From positions 1 to 32,455 of the IMG/VR virus record IMGVR_UViG_3300032893_000213: a DNA stretch of 32,455 nt, one strand, 5' to 3'. Each line of letters opens with the position of its first letter. The first letter of the stretch is position 1. Positions 1 through 5,393 of this stretch are shown here, piece after piece. This stretch comes from a virus. The notes under the pieces are model-generated. The model was not told the DNA's origin, did no database searches, and worked only from the letters and a program-made list of their open reading frames with translations. Both the position numbers and the translations under genes were made by a program.

Positions 1-33
1 TGTTCTTATATAAATAACACTATCAGGACTCAT
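1..33 (-). CDS. Start of a leftward gene cut by the window edge
   Basis: Only the first 11 codons are visible (MSPDSVIYIRT). The ATG overlaps the TAA stop of the gene before it by one base (TAATG), the same tight coupling used throughout this leftward operon. No function can be given from so short a piece. Confidence 0.55.
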   Translation of the reverse strand, partial: MSPDSVIYIRT

Positions 34-281
34 TAGTCTGCTCCAATTAATCTCATTGATTGCCAATAATGTTTTGATTGTTCTTTATTAAAACAACCAC
101 AAGAAGTTGTATTACCAGAATTTAAATTTCTACCCCTAACAATTTTCTTACACCCACAATCACACTGTACTTCCCATAAAGAAGTACCTAATTTATAATT
201 TCCAGGAATAAAATTTGATCTGGCAATAACTACTAATCTTCCAAAACGCATTCCAGGATGAATAGTAGATAATCTTGCCAC
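33..281 (-). CDS. Small zinc-ribbon-like protein resembling the N-terminal domain of HNH/AP2 phage nucleases
   Basis: An 82-residue protein starting at GTG, with AAGGAGATG just upstream. Residues 10-16 read GMRFGRL and are followed by LWEVQCDCG (about residues 35-43), KKIVRGRNL and a TSCGC segment. This pattern of WxxxCxCG, then N-x-L, then SCGC is known from the amino-terminal domains of phage HNH and AP2-type homing endonucleases. No HNH or AP2 catalytic part follows, so it is either a stand-alone DNA-binding domain or a truncated endonuclease. It sits in a chain of overlapping small leftward genes. The family resemblance is from memory; the cysteines are visible. Confidence 0.6.
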   Translation of the reverse strand: MARLSTIHPGMRFGRLVVIARSNFIPGNYKLGTSLWEVQCDCGCKKIVRGRNLNSGNTTSCGCFNKEQSKHYWQSMRLIGAD

Positions 282-476
282 TTACATCTCCTTCGCTGCA
301 TGAAGAAAACCAAGTTTGATATTTTCTTCTTTCGTTAAGGGCCTTTTTAAGCGTGACAACTCAGGTTTACCCTTAATTGCTACAATAGGAATAAGCCTAC
401 CGATTGTTTTTAAACAGTGTTCATCCCACTTACTATAATCAGCAGGTTTATCACAACTACCTAGAATAATGTACAT
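282..476 (-). CDS. Small hypothetical protein
   Basis: A 64-residue ORF starting MYIILGSCDKPADYS. It contains a Cys-Asp-Lys-Pro segment and a basic stretch (KGKPELSRLKRPL) and ends in AAKEM. The ATG lies inside the last codons of the preceding gene (stop at 457-459), and its stop directly abuts the GTG of the next gene, so it is part of the same translationally coupled chain. I do not recognise a family. The overlapping start and AT-rich codon use like its neighbours support it as real. Confidence 0.55.
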   Translation of the reverse strand: MYIILGSCDKPADYSKWDEHCLKTIGRLIPIVAIKGKPELSRLKRPLTKEENIKLGFLHAAKEM

Positions 477-627
477 TTACCAAATCCTTTAAATATTTAA
501 AAGCGTCTTCATATACACGAAAAGAATTAATATAATTCCACGATAATCCTTCTTTAATTTCTATATGATAACCAGGATAGCAACCATTATAAAATTTTAT
601 CCTATATGCTGGTTGATAAAACATCAT
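457..627 (-). CDS. Small hypothetical protein, 56 residues
   Basis: It starts ATGATG just after a strong AAAGGAGAC ribosome site. The protein begins MMFYQPAYRIKFYNGCYPGYH and ends YLKDLVNVHYSR. It is rich in aromatic residues and has no membrane segment. It overlaps the preceding membrane-protein gene by four bases (ATGA) and the following gene by 20 bases. The general shape (aromatic-rich beta N-terminus, helical C-terminus) loosely resembles the small paralogs near the GluRS gene, but I cannot show homology. Confidence 0.55.
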   Translation of the reverse strand: MMFYQPAYRIKFYNGCYPGYHIEIKEGLSWNYINSFRVYEDAFKYLKDLVNVHYSR

Positions 628-752
628 TTAATGTCTCCTTTCGAGTATATCCTTTGATATACTTCATCATAGGTTGCAGGTTTTAACTTCCAAAGTAACC
701 AGAAGAGAAAACCCATAAGGATATAGATTAGGATGAATTCTATGATTTCCAT
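624..752 (-). CDS. Tiny single-pass membrane protein, 42 residues
   Basis: A CGGAGGATAA ribosome site precedes an ATG. The protein is MEIIEFILIYILMGFLFWLL followed by a short charged tail (WKLKPATYDEVYQRIYSKGDIK). One long hydrophobic helix fills residues 4-20, with a positive residue right after it, as for a small inner-membrane peptide. It overlaps the next gene by ATGA. The function is unknown; phages often carry such peptides in host-takeover or lysis regions. Confidence 0.55.
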   Translation of the reverse strand: MEIIEFILIYILMGFLFWLLWKLKPATYDEVYQRIYSKGDIK

Positions 753-782
753 TTATCCTCCGTTGCAAGAAACAAGAAAAAC

Positions 783-910
783 CTGTGGTGTCGCTATAAG
801 CGAGTTTCACCTACCAACCCAACTAGGGAACTACAAGCAAAGCGCTCTTTATTGAGCAGTTAAACGCCAGATTAACTATTCAACTATTCCTACCTTTATT
901 GGAACCACAG
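783..910 (-). ncRNA. Candidate small structured RNA next to the tRNA-like gene
   Basis: This 128-base stretch has no ORF. It is closed by a perfect 7-bp helix (CTGTGGT with ACCACAG) joining its two ends. Inside are TTCC/GGAA, a 6-bp AGTTAA/TTAACT hairpin, GCTC/GAGC, CCC/GGG and a TCGCT-TAT-AGCGA hairpin directly before the closing strand. That is a multi-helix junction, broadly like a tRNA or small structured RNA. It begins 23 bases downstream of the tRNA-like CCA end in the leftward transcript. Strand is inferred from neighbours. It matches no RNA family I know. Confidence 0.4.
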
Positions 911-933
911 TAACTTCTAGCTTTTCTAAAAAA

Positions 934-1006
934 TGGTGTCTCCACCAGAATTCGAATCTGGGTCTCTCTATTGCTAGAGCGTGCTAGGCCGCTACACCAT
1001 GGAGAC
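934..1006 (-). tRNA. tRNA-Glu-like RNA without an anticodon (GCAA tetraloop in place of the anticodon loop)
   Basis: The strand-reversed sequence folds as a cloverleaf. Acceptor is GTCTCCA/TGGAGAC (7 of 7 bp), then T8-G9, D stem GTGT/GCAC with the 9-base loop AGCGGCCTA, one base, stem CTCTA/TAGAG (5 bp), variable AGAC, T stem CCAGA/TCTGG with loop TTCGAAT, discriminator A and an encoded CCA. The D arm is almost that of E. coli tRNA-Glu, including U11-A24, U13-G22 and a 4-base variable loop, which are known GluRS identity features. The middle arm has only four loop bases, GCAA (971-974), instead of seven. There is no U33 and no anticodon, so it cannot decode. Every other stem is intact, which argues against simple decay. 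A GluRS-like gene lacking the anticodon-binding domain lies at 3591-4523. Confidence 0.85.
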
Positions 1007-1026
1007 TGATTATAAAACCAATAAGT

Positions 1027-1269
1027 TTACCACAAGGCAAACCCAAAGGAATATATGAAGGTTTGAAATTTGTGTATCATTCCAGTTCTCCTTGATTTAG
1101 GTTTGAAGCCTTGACCAAAACAAACATTACAACAATATCCTCTTGGTTCTGATCCCCATCCACAGCATGACCAGCAATACCATAAGGTATGTCCTGGAAG
1201 CTGAAAAGGATCAATTATCCAATACACTTCAAGAAGAAGTAAAAGGATAACTAAAACTAAAAGGATCAT
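1027..1269 (-). CDS. Membrane-anchored cysteine-rich (zinc-finger-like) small protein
   Basis: An 80-residue protein. Residues 2-18 are a leucine/valine-rich membrane segment. Then come paired cysteines: CWSCCGWG (about 33-40) and CCNVCFGQGF (about 46-55), a CxxC-GxG pattern like the zinc fingers of DnaJ. It may bind zinc at the membrane face. The ATG overlaps the previous stop (ATGA) and is preceded by GGAGAA. It lies directly upstream of the tRNA-like gene in the same leftward transcript. The partner and role are unknown. Confidence 0.6.
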   Translation of the reverse strand: MILLVLVILLLLLEVYWIIDPFQLPGHTLWYCWSCCGWGSEPRGYCCNVCFGQGFKPKSRRTGMIHKFQTFIYSFGFALW

Positions 1270-1487
1270 TCCAGTTCTCCTTCAGGAGGATCGATAGGTT
1301 CAAGCAGATAGTCATACACAGACTCAAACTCTAAGGTGAAATCATCAGGATCAGTTAAGCGTTTCTTTTCTAACTCGTCCTGTTGTTTCAACTTCTGTTG
1401 CATCTCGTATTCCCCCCACATGATAGTTGCTCCAAAGAAAAAACACGTAATAATTAAATTACGTGTATGTATCAATAATAAAATCAA
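1266..1487 (-). CDS. Small membrane protein with acidic tail
   Basis: A 73-residue ORF. An N-terminal hydrophobic stretch (MILLLIHTRNLIITCFFFGATIMW) is followed by a glutamine/lysine-rich helix (MQQKLKQQDELEKKR) and an acidic tail ending PPEGELE. A shorter start at an internal ATG is possible. It overlaps the upstream gene by 29 bases and the next gene by four. This suggests a single-pass membrane protein with a cytoplasmic coiled tail. No family recognised. Confidence 0.5.
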   Translation of the reverse strand: MILLLIHTRNLIITCFFFGATIMWGEYEMQQKLKQQDELEKKRLTDPDDFTLEFESVYDYLLEPIDPPEGELE

Positions 1488-1644
1488 TTATATCAATAGT
1501 TGGCTTTTCTTTCTCAACCTCAGGATCGAACTCTGACATTTCTTGCCTAATGCATCTTCCTTTATTAAAGCAAGGAGAGCAAACTTGAAGGCACTTAAAG
1601 ATTGGCATATTAGTTATTTTGCATTTCATCAGGCCCTGTTTCAT
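1459..1644 (-). CDS. Cysteine-rich small protein, first gene of a leftward operon
   Basis: I chose the ATG at 1644 because GGAAGGGAGC sits just upstream; a longer in-frame start at 1683 lies too close to the -10 element. The 61-residue protein has cysteines in the pattern CKITNMPIFKCLQVCSPCFNKGRC, so metal binding or disulfides are possible, and an acidic C-terminal half ending IIDFIIDTYT. It is the first gene behind a near-consensus promoter (1674-1702) and probably heads the transcript that includes the tRNA-like RNA. Confidence 0.55.
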   Translation of the reverse strand: MKQGLMKCKITNMPIFKCLQVCSPCFNKGRCIRQEMSEFDPEVEKEKPTIDIIDFIIDTYT

Positions 1645-1673
1645 TTGCTGCTCCCTTCCTTCATTGTAATTAT

Positions 1674-1702
1674 AGTATAGCAAATTTTGAACCTTATGTC
1701 AA
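1674..1702 (-). promoter_or_regulatory. Sigma-70-type promoter, leftward
   Basis: On the minus strand: TTGACA, exactly 17 bases, TATACT. It drives the small-gene operon that includes the anticodon-less tRNA. It is one of at least seven promoters of the same design in this window. Confidence 0.8.
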
Positions 1703-1707
1703 GTTTG

Positions 1708-1906
1708 CTAAATTGTAAATGGACTGTTACAATAGACAATCCATAATAATTTTGCACCTAATAGAGAATTACATTCCCTACATGCTCGAACCTCAATGAA
1801 AGGAAATTCATTTATTAGTCCAGAAATCAAGAGTGTAACTCCTATAGGCTTGTGGTGGGATATGATCTATAGTATCACAAAATAAACCACAATAAATACA
1901 TATATT
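1708..1906 (-). pseudogene. Broken HNH endonuclease remnant (frameshifted)
   Basis: No long ORF is present, but two neighbouring minus frames read as one HNH nuclease. The first gives ICIYCG...DTIDHIPPQAY and then hits a stop after TNK. A neighbouring frame continues SGLINEFPFIEVRACRECNSLLGAKLL and stops at 1708. CxxCG, then DHIPP, then ACRECNSLLG is the hallmark of a common phage HNH family. There is no start codon, because the upstream frame runs into the endolysin gene, and the frames are out of register near the middle. It looks like a homing nuclease decaying just after the endolysin. Confidence 0.65.
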
Positions 1907-2699
1907 ACGTATTATTATATTTAACCATTGCTGCTTCGCTTAATGGTCCCCATAATCCATCTACTTGGCCAGTATAAAATCCTTCTTTTTGAAGCTCAGT
2001 CTGTAGACTTTCAATAATAGGTTTAACATTATCTTGTAGTACAGCAGGCTGTGGCTGTGGTTCAGGAACATGTACCACGGTCTGTCCTAAAATAGCACCA
2101 CCATAATCTCCTTGAACATCATCCATATCTACACTAACCCCAAATGCTGTTGTAGGAGCATGTTGATGGATTACCCATTTGTTACTTGCAAGAAAATCTT
2201 GAGTACCATATGAAGAATTTACACCCCATAACCAACATAAAGAAACTAATCCTGCATCAAGTAATGTTTGACATACAAGACCATTACCATATACACCAAT
2301 ACGATACTTTGATTGTGCTGTATCAAATACCTTCTTTACTGCCTGGAAGTATGCATAAATACCTAATGTTACTTGAGCCTTATTAGCATCCAAATCAACA
2401 GCAAAATAAATAGCTGCATTATCCGGTACATTTAATGTTTTTGCTTGAGCTAATGCTCTAGTTGCATCTTGTGTACCTTGATCTGTAGTAAAATTGCTAT
2501 AAAGGTCTCCTCTAGCTTCCCATACAAGGACAACCTTAATATTGTTATCTGAAAGTAGTTTGAATTCATCTGCATTCAAATTCTTTTCAGGATTATTACT
2601 AAGATATCTACAAATAGCTATAATAATTTGTCCTGATTGATTAATCTTACTAATTACTTGCTGTGTAACTCTAACTGCTGCATCAAAACTATTACTCAT
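1905..2699 (-). CDS. Endolysin: DUF1906 glycoside-hydrolase-like domain plus peptidoglycan-binding domain
   Basis: A 264-residue protein. Residues 3-205 match the Rv2525c/DUF1906 fold, seen in bacterial and phage lysins and related to GH25 barrels: FDAA near the start, ICRYLS at about 29-34, KVVLVWEARGD at about 55-65, AAIYFAVDLD at about 94-103, IGVYGNG at about 133-139 and VDMDDVQGDYGG at about 191-202. A Pro/Gln linker (PEPQPQP) leads to a PG_binding_1-like module, QTELQKEGFYTGQVDGLWGP. The module ends slightly short, at AMVKYNNT, where the HNH remnant begins. It probably cuts the host cell wall at lysis. It overlaps the preceding gene by four bases. The exact bond cleaved cannot be told. 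Confidence 0.8.
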   Translation of the reverse strand: MSNSFDAAVRVTQQVISKINQSGQIIIAICRYLSNNPEKNLNADEFKLLSDNNIKVVLVWEARGDLYSNFTTDQGTQDATRALAQAKTLNVPDNAAIYFAVDLDANKAQVTLGIYAYFQAVKKVFDTAQSKYRIGVYGNGLVCQTLLDAGLVSLCWLWGVNSSYGTQDFLASNKWVIHQHAPTTAFGVSVDMDDVQGDYGGAILGQTVVHVPEPQPQPAVLQDNVKPIIESLQTELQKEGFYTGQVDGLWGPLSEAAMVKYNNT

Positions 2700-2935
2700 T
2701 TTATCTCACTTTCTAAAAATTCTTTAATATATCTCTTATCAATTTCCATATAAGAGGTTTTATAAAGTATATTATTTGTATAAACTTTTACTAATTCATT
2801 AACTGTTAATGGTTTAATTAAATCCCAATCTTTATATCTTGATATTCCTTCTTTTTGATTATCTCCTCTTAAATAATAATATCTTTTAATTTTCTTTTTC
2901 CAAATAGTATTATGTCTATAATAAAAACTACTCAT
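2696..2935 (-). CDS. Small paralog family member A (unknown function)
   Basis: A 79-residue protein, MSSFYYRHNTIWKKKI..., with IKPLTVNELVKVY (about residues 40-52) and YIKEFLESE near the end. The same two blocks appear in the next gene (LKPLTIELLLKKY ... IKKFLEEI) and in 3248-3505 (LILLTLERLL ... IKMFLEEI), so these are diverged copies of one small protein. It overlaps both neighbours by four bases and is translationally coupled to the endolysin. Very lysine/tyrosine-rich, no membrane segment. Function unknown. Confidence 0.6.
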   Translation of the reverse strand: MSSFYYRHNTIWKKKIKRYYYLRGDNQKEGISRYKDWDLIKPLTVNELVKVYTNNILYKTSYMEIDKRYIKEFLESEIK

Positions 2936-3192
2936 GGATCAATTTCTTCTAAAAATTTCTTGATCATAAATTTATGAGAATTATAATAACTAGCTATAGA
3001 ATCATTATATTTATTATGATATTTTTTTAATAATAATTCTATAGTTAAAGGTTTTAAATATTTAAATTCAAATTTCTTTATATTATATAATGTTTCCTTT
3101 TTCTTATACCATTGTTTATGATAAAATCTAATTTTCTTCTTTATAAATATTTTTATAGAAAATTTAGTATCATATAAATAATATGTATTCAT
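2932..3192 (-). CDS. Small paralog family member B (unknown function)
   Basis: An 86-residue protein starting MNTYYLYDTKFSIKIF. It is strongly basic and aromatic, with LKPLTIELLLKKYH (about residues 46-59) and MIKKFLEEIDP at the C-terminus, the two blocks shared with its neighbours. An AAAGGA site sits upstream of the ATG. It is the first gene after the promoter at 3223-3251 and overlaps member A by four bases, so A, B and the endolysin form one operon. Function unknown. Confidence 0.6.
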   Translation of the reverse strand: MNTYYLYDTKFSIKIFIKKKIRFYHKQWYKKKETLYNIKKFEFKYLKPLTIELLLKKYHNKYNDSIASYYNSHKFMIKKFLEEIDP

Positions 3193-3222
3193 AATATATC
3201 CTTTCTTATAATATATTATATA

Positions 3223-3251
3223 AGTATATCATATTTTGATCAAAAAGTCAA
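3223..3251 (-). promoter_or_regulatory. Sigma-70-type promoter, leftward, upstream of the endolysin operon
   Basis: On the minus strand: TTGACT, 17 bases, TATACT. The -35 overlaps the TGA stop of the gene at 3248-3505. It separates the GluRS operon from the endolysin operon. Confidence 0.75.
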
Positions 3252-3505
3252 GCTAAAAGTATCTCTTCAAGAAACATTTTTATTCCAAGAGAATTAGATT
3301 CATTTATATCAAATGACAAATGTAATAATCTCTCTAATGTTAATAGAATTAGAAAGCTTTTATCAAATTTTTCTAAATAAACTTGAATTTTACATTTATT
3401 AGTTTTGTAATCCATATAAGTATAATAATCCTTTTTTTCTCCTTTATCAATATAAATTAGATTTCTTGTATATTTTTTTCCATTAGATAAATAATATTTT
3501 GTCAT
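3248..3505 (-). CDS. Small paralog family member C (unknown function)
   Basis: An 85-residue protein starting MTKYYLSNGKKYTRNLIYID. It has the same architecture as members A and B: a tyrosine-rich beta-like first half, then LTLERLLHLSF and a terminal IKMFLEEILLA. The ATG overlaps the TGA of the 29-residue fragment upstream, within its GAAAGAGGA ribosome site. It belongs to the GluRS operon and its stop lies in the next promoter. Confidence 0.6.
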   Translation of the reverse strand: MTKYYLSNGKKYTRNLIYIDKGEKKDYYTYMDYKTNKCKIQVYLEKFDKSFLILLTLERLLHLSFDINESNSLGIKMFLEEILLA

Positions 3506-3591
3506 TGTGGTCCTCTTTCAAGAAATTCCTTAATGTATATCTTAAAGTTTTTCCAAGGATCGAGAATTTGATCTCCTATATAATAATTCAT
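3502..3591 (-). CDS. 29-residue mini-copy of the small paralog family
   Basis: It reads MNYYIGDQILDPWKNFKIYI followed by KEFLERGPQ. The start resembles the N-terminus of its neighbours (MNTYY/MTKYY) and the end resembles their IKEFLE block, with the whole middle missing. It is therefore probably an internally deleted copy that stays translated: it overlaps the GluRS stop (TAATG) at one end and the next ATG at the other. It may serve only to keep ribosomes moving between the two genes. Confidence 0.5.
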   Translation of the reverse strand: MNYYIGDQILDPWKNFKIYIKEFLERGPQ

Positions 3592-4523
3592 TAGGGTAAT
3601 CTTTTATTAATTTCTTTTTGTCTATTATCTAATTTATCTATATCTAAAGCGCAAGGAGAGTTTTTCAATTTACCTTCAAAAAACCACTCAATTGCTTTTT
3701 GTTTTGGAATAAATTGTGAAAATAATTTATTCATCTCTTTAGCTTCTGGTCCTCTAGGAATATTTAACGACCATCCCATTCTAATTAACCAATCTAACAT
3801 TACTTCAGCAGTATATCCTTTTTCTTTATAATCCATAAGACTAGAAGCCCCGTCTCTTTTAGAGAGTTTCTTATTATTTTGTGTAATTAACCCCAAATGT
3901 GCAAACTTAGGAAATGGTTTAGGACACTGAACATTACCATAAACCTCATTTAAGGCCATCCAGATAGCTAACTGCTTAGGAGTATTAGTAATATGATCAA
4001 CTCCACGAATGATATAATTAATCCCCATAAAATAATCGTCAATAATAGATGCCAATTGGTAAGTTGGTTTTCCCAATAATTCTGGCTTCTCTTGCTGGTA
4101 CCCTCTAAGCAATATTGTTTTACGATCAATCTGCTCTTTATTAGTTTCCGTAATAGCGATATCACCAGCAATATCATCATTAAACAATTTAGGCATACTA
4201 TAAGGATACAATAATGCAACGGCCCCATTGTCTAGCTCCACAGCTTTGTTGTGAAAGAGTAGATTCTTTGCTTCACTGATATAGAGATGTTCACGTTTAC
4301 TTTGATATTCTACTTTATCTGGCTTTAAACCTAACCATTCAAGAGATTGAAATATAATATCTGTATATTCCTTCTTATTTCGTTGTATATCAGTATCATC
4401 AATACGAAGAATGAATGTACCGCCTGAAGATTTAGCTGCTAAGTAGTTGATATAGGCTGTTCTACAAGTTCCGATATGCATCATACCGGTTGGTGAAGGA
4501 GCAATTCTAGTTATATATTTCAT
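3591..4523 (-). CDS. Minimal glutamyl-tRNA synthetase-like enzyme lacking the anticodon-binding domain
   Basis: A 310-residue class I synthetase of the GluRS/GlnRS group. The HIGH-type motif is APSPTGMMHIGT (about 8-19), followed by LRIDDTD; the usual GluRS glutamate of RIEDTD is aspartate here. Next come FNDDIAGDI, the tRNA-side PTYQLASIIDDYFMGINYIIRG and a KMSKS-type KKLSKRDGA (about 225-233). The zinc-binding insert after the first Rossmann half is largely missing. After KMSKS only the stem-contact part follows, ending at about the KLDxxN element, just where the C-terminal anticodon-binding domain of a normal GluRS (about 470 residues) begins. The active site looks intact, so glutamylation of an RNA acceptor is likely. 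The natural partner is probably the anticodon-less tRNA-Glu-like RNA at 934-1006. GluQ-RS is another truncated relative, but its cysteine cluster is absent here. A GGAG site lies in the end of the preceding gene (stop/start TAATG). Confidence 0.85.
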   Translation of the reverse strand: MKYITRIAPSPTGMMHIGTCRTAYINYLAAKSSGGTFILRIDDTDIQRNKKEYTDIIFQSLEWLGLKPDKVEYQSKREHLYISEAKNLLFHNKAVELDNGAVALLYPYSMPKLFNDDIAGDIAITETNKEQIDRKTILLRGYQQEKPELLGKPTYQLASIIDDYFMGINYIIRGVDHITNTPKQLAIWMALNEVYGNVQCPKPFPKFAHLGLITQNNKKLSKRDGASSLMDYKEKGYTAEVMLDWLIRMGWSLNIPRGPEAKEMNKLFSQFIPKQKAIEWFFEGKLKNSPCALDIDKLDNRQKEINKRLP

Positions 4524-4798
4524 TAAATCAACTCCTCAAGCATCACTTTAAGAAAAGTCTTTAAGTCTTTATGTTTATTAACTTTTTGGATAAGAAGTTC
4601 TGTATTTATAAGTCTTTGTATTACACCAATGTGATTATTTTTATATTTTGCAAGTTCTATCCAACCTCTATATTCTAATCTTCTATCAAAATAAAACTCG
4701 TTATTATGTTTATATATACCACTATAATAACTTTCAAATTTCATCTCTGTATTAACTATCCAATATGTTTCTTTACCATATTCATAAAGTAGATACAT
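4523..4798 (-). CDS. Small hypothetical protein coupled to the GluRS-like gene; distant paralog of the nearby family
   Basis: I chose the ATG at 4798 because GGAG lies six bases upstream (a longer start at 4810 lacks a site). The 91-residue protein starts MYLLYEYGKETYWIV, has a tyrosine/arginine-rich middle, then RLINTELLIQKV and a terminal TFLKVMLEELI, resembling the tail of the small paralogs on the other side of GluRS. Its TAA overlaps the GluRS ATG by one base, so expression is coupled. It may assist the synthetase or its RNA; this is inference from position only. Confidence 0.6.
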   Translation of the reverse strand: MYLLYEYGKETYWIVNTEMKFESYYSGIYKHNNEFYFDRRLEYRGWIELAKYKNNHIGVIQRLINTELLIQKVNKHKDLKTFLKVMLEELI

Positions 4799-4811
4799 TA
4801 GTTTCTCCAAT

Positions 4812-4838
4812 AAAAAAGCCCTCCGAAGAGGGCCTTTT
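4812..4838 (-). terminator. Intrinsic terminator, leftward (may work both ways)
   Basis: Perfect 6-bp stem GCCCTC/GAGGGC with a TTCG loop on the minus strand, followed by six T. The opposite strand has CTTTT after the stem. It ends the transcript of the 25-residue gene and lies only 14 bases before the next leftward gene, so the GluRS operon either depends on read-through or has a promoter I cannot see. Confidence 0.75.
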
Positions 4839-4857
4839 GTGTAGGATGTTTAGGGGT

Positions 4858-4935
4858 TTATCCTATTCTAGTCCAAATAACCTCAGACTCAACTACTTCA
4901 ATTTCTCTTACTTGTAAAGTTATTACAATGTCCAT
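4858..4935 (-). CDS. 25-residue peptide on its own transcript
   Basis: An AAGGAGAC site precedes ATG. The peptide starts MDIVITLQVREIEVVESEVI and ends WTRIG. It alternates hydrophobic and charged residues like a beta strand. It has its own strong promoter (4964-4992) and terminator (4812-4838), so the unit is a complete single-gene cassette. Function unknown; the clear expression signals are the main evidence. Confidence 0.5.
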   Translation of the reverse strand: MDIVITLQVREIEVVESEVIWTRIG

Positions 4936-4963
4936 GATTTGTCTCCTTCGTTTCAGTATTTAT

Positions 4964-4992
4964 ATTATAGCAAAAACAAAGGGTTAAGTCAA
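4964..4992 (-). promoter_or_regulatory. Strong sigma-70-type promoter, leftward
   Basis: On the minus strand: TTGACT, 17 bases, perfect TATAAT. It drives the 25-residue peptide gene. A copy of the same -35 side at about 5405 lacks the -10. Confidence 0.8.
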
Positions 4993-4994
4993 GT

Positions 4995-5153
4995 TTACTT
5001 ATTTGCCTCACAGGTTGAAATTGAAGTATTACCACCATCAACTGTTAATGGGGCTAGTAAACAAGGATCAGCAATAATACAACCGAATAAATTAAAGAGA
5101 ATTATAAGAATGATTAAGAATAAAAATACATTTAGAATTTTTAAAGAATACAT
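4995..5153 (-). CDS. Small lipoprotein
   Basis: AAAGGAGAAATAAA precedes the ATG at 5153. The 52-residue protein starts MYSLKILNVFLFLIILIILF and has a lipobox-like LFGC (residues 22-25) followed by a short exported part with two more cysteines, ending CEANK. It should be cleaved and lipid-modified at the inner membrane. Small phage lipoproteins are often outer-membrane spanins (Rz1-like), but no inner-membrane spanin partner is visible beside it. Its stop is three bases from the -35 of the next promoter. Confidence 0.6.
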   Translation of the reverse strand: MYSLKILNVFLFLIILIILFNLFGCIIADPCLLAPLTVDGGNTSISTCEANK

Positions 5154-5231
5154 TTTATTTCTCCTTTACCAAACAAAATACAAATAATTACGACTATCTA
5201 ATCCTGCGAATAGTCTCGAATTAAAATATGA

Positions 5232-5351
5232 CTAGTAGAATTTTATTAATTCTTCATCTTTGTACAACTTAAGTTTATCACCATGAGTTTTCCTTAAGGT
5301 GAATACAATGTCTTTTTCAAGTACTTCTTTCTTTTGATTTTGATCAAACAT
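5232..5351 (-). CDS. 39-residue charged protein
   Basis: It starts MFDQNQKKEVLEKDIVFTLR and ends LKLYKDEELIKFY, after an AAAGGAGAAC ribosome site six bases before the ATG. Highly charged and probably helical. It is followed 79 bases on by the lipoprotein gene in the same direction. No family recognised. Confidence 0.5.
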   Translation of the reverse strand: MFDQNQKKEVLEKDIVFTLRKTHGDKLKLYKDEELIKFY

Positions 5352-5393
5352 TTAAGTTCTCCTTTAATTCATGTTTCCCCCTTTCTTCAGTAT

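Noticed and set aside
934-1006. Ordinary tRNA with an anticodon such as AGC or GCA
   Set aside because: No 7-base loop with U33 can be formed; any such register breaks the 5-bp stem. The only fully paired fold leaves a four-base loop.
1905-2699. Plus ORF at 2186-2386 inside the endolysin region
   Set aside because: A shadow of the well-supported endolysin on the other strand, with no start signals.
4939-5187. Plus-strand ORF MSPSFQYLYYSKN
   Set aside because: It has no ribosome site and is opposite a lipoprotein gene, a promoter and a small gene that all have clear leftward signals.
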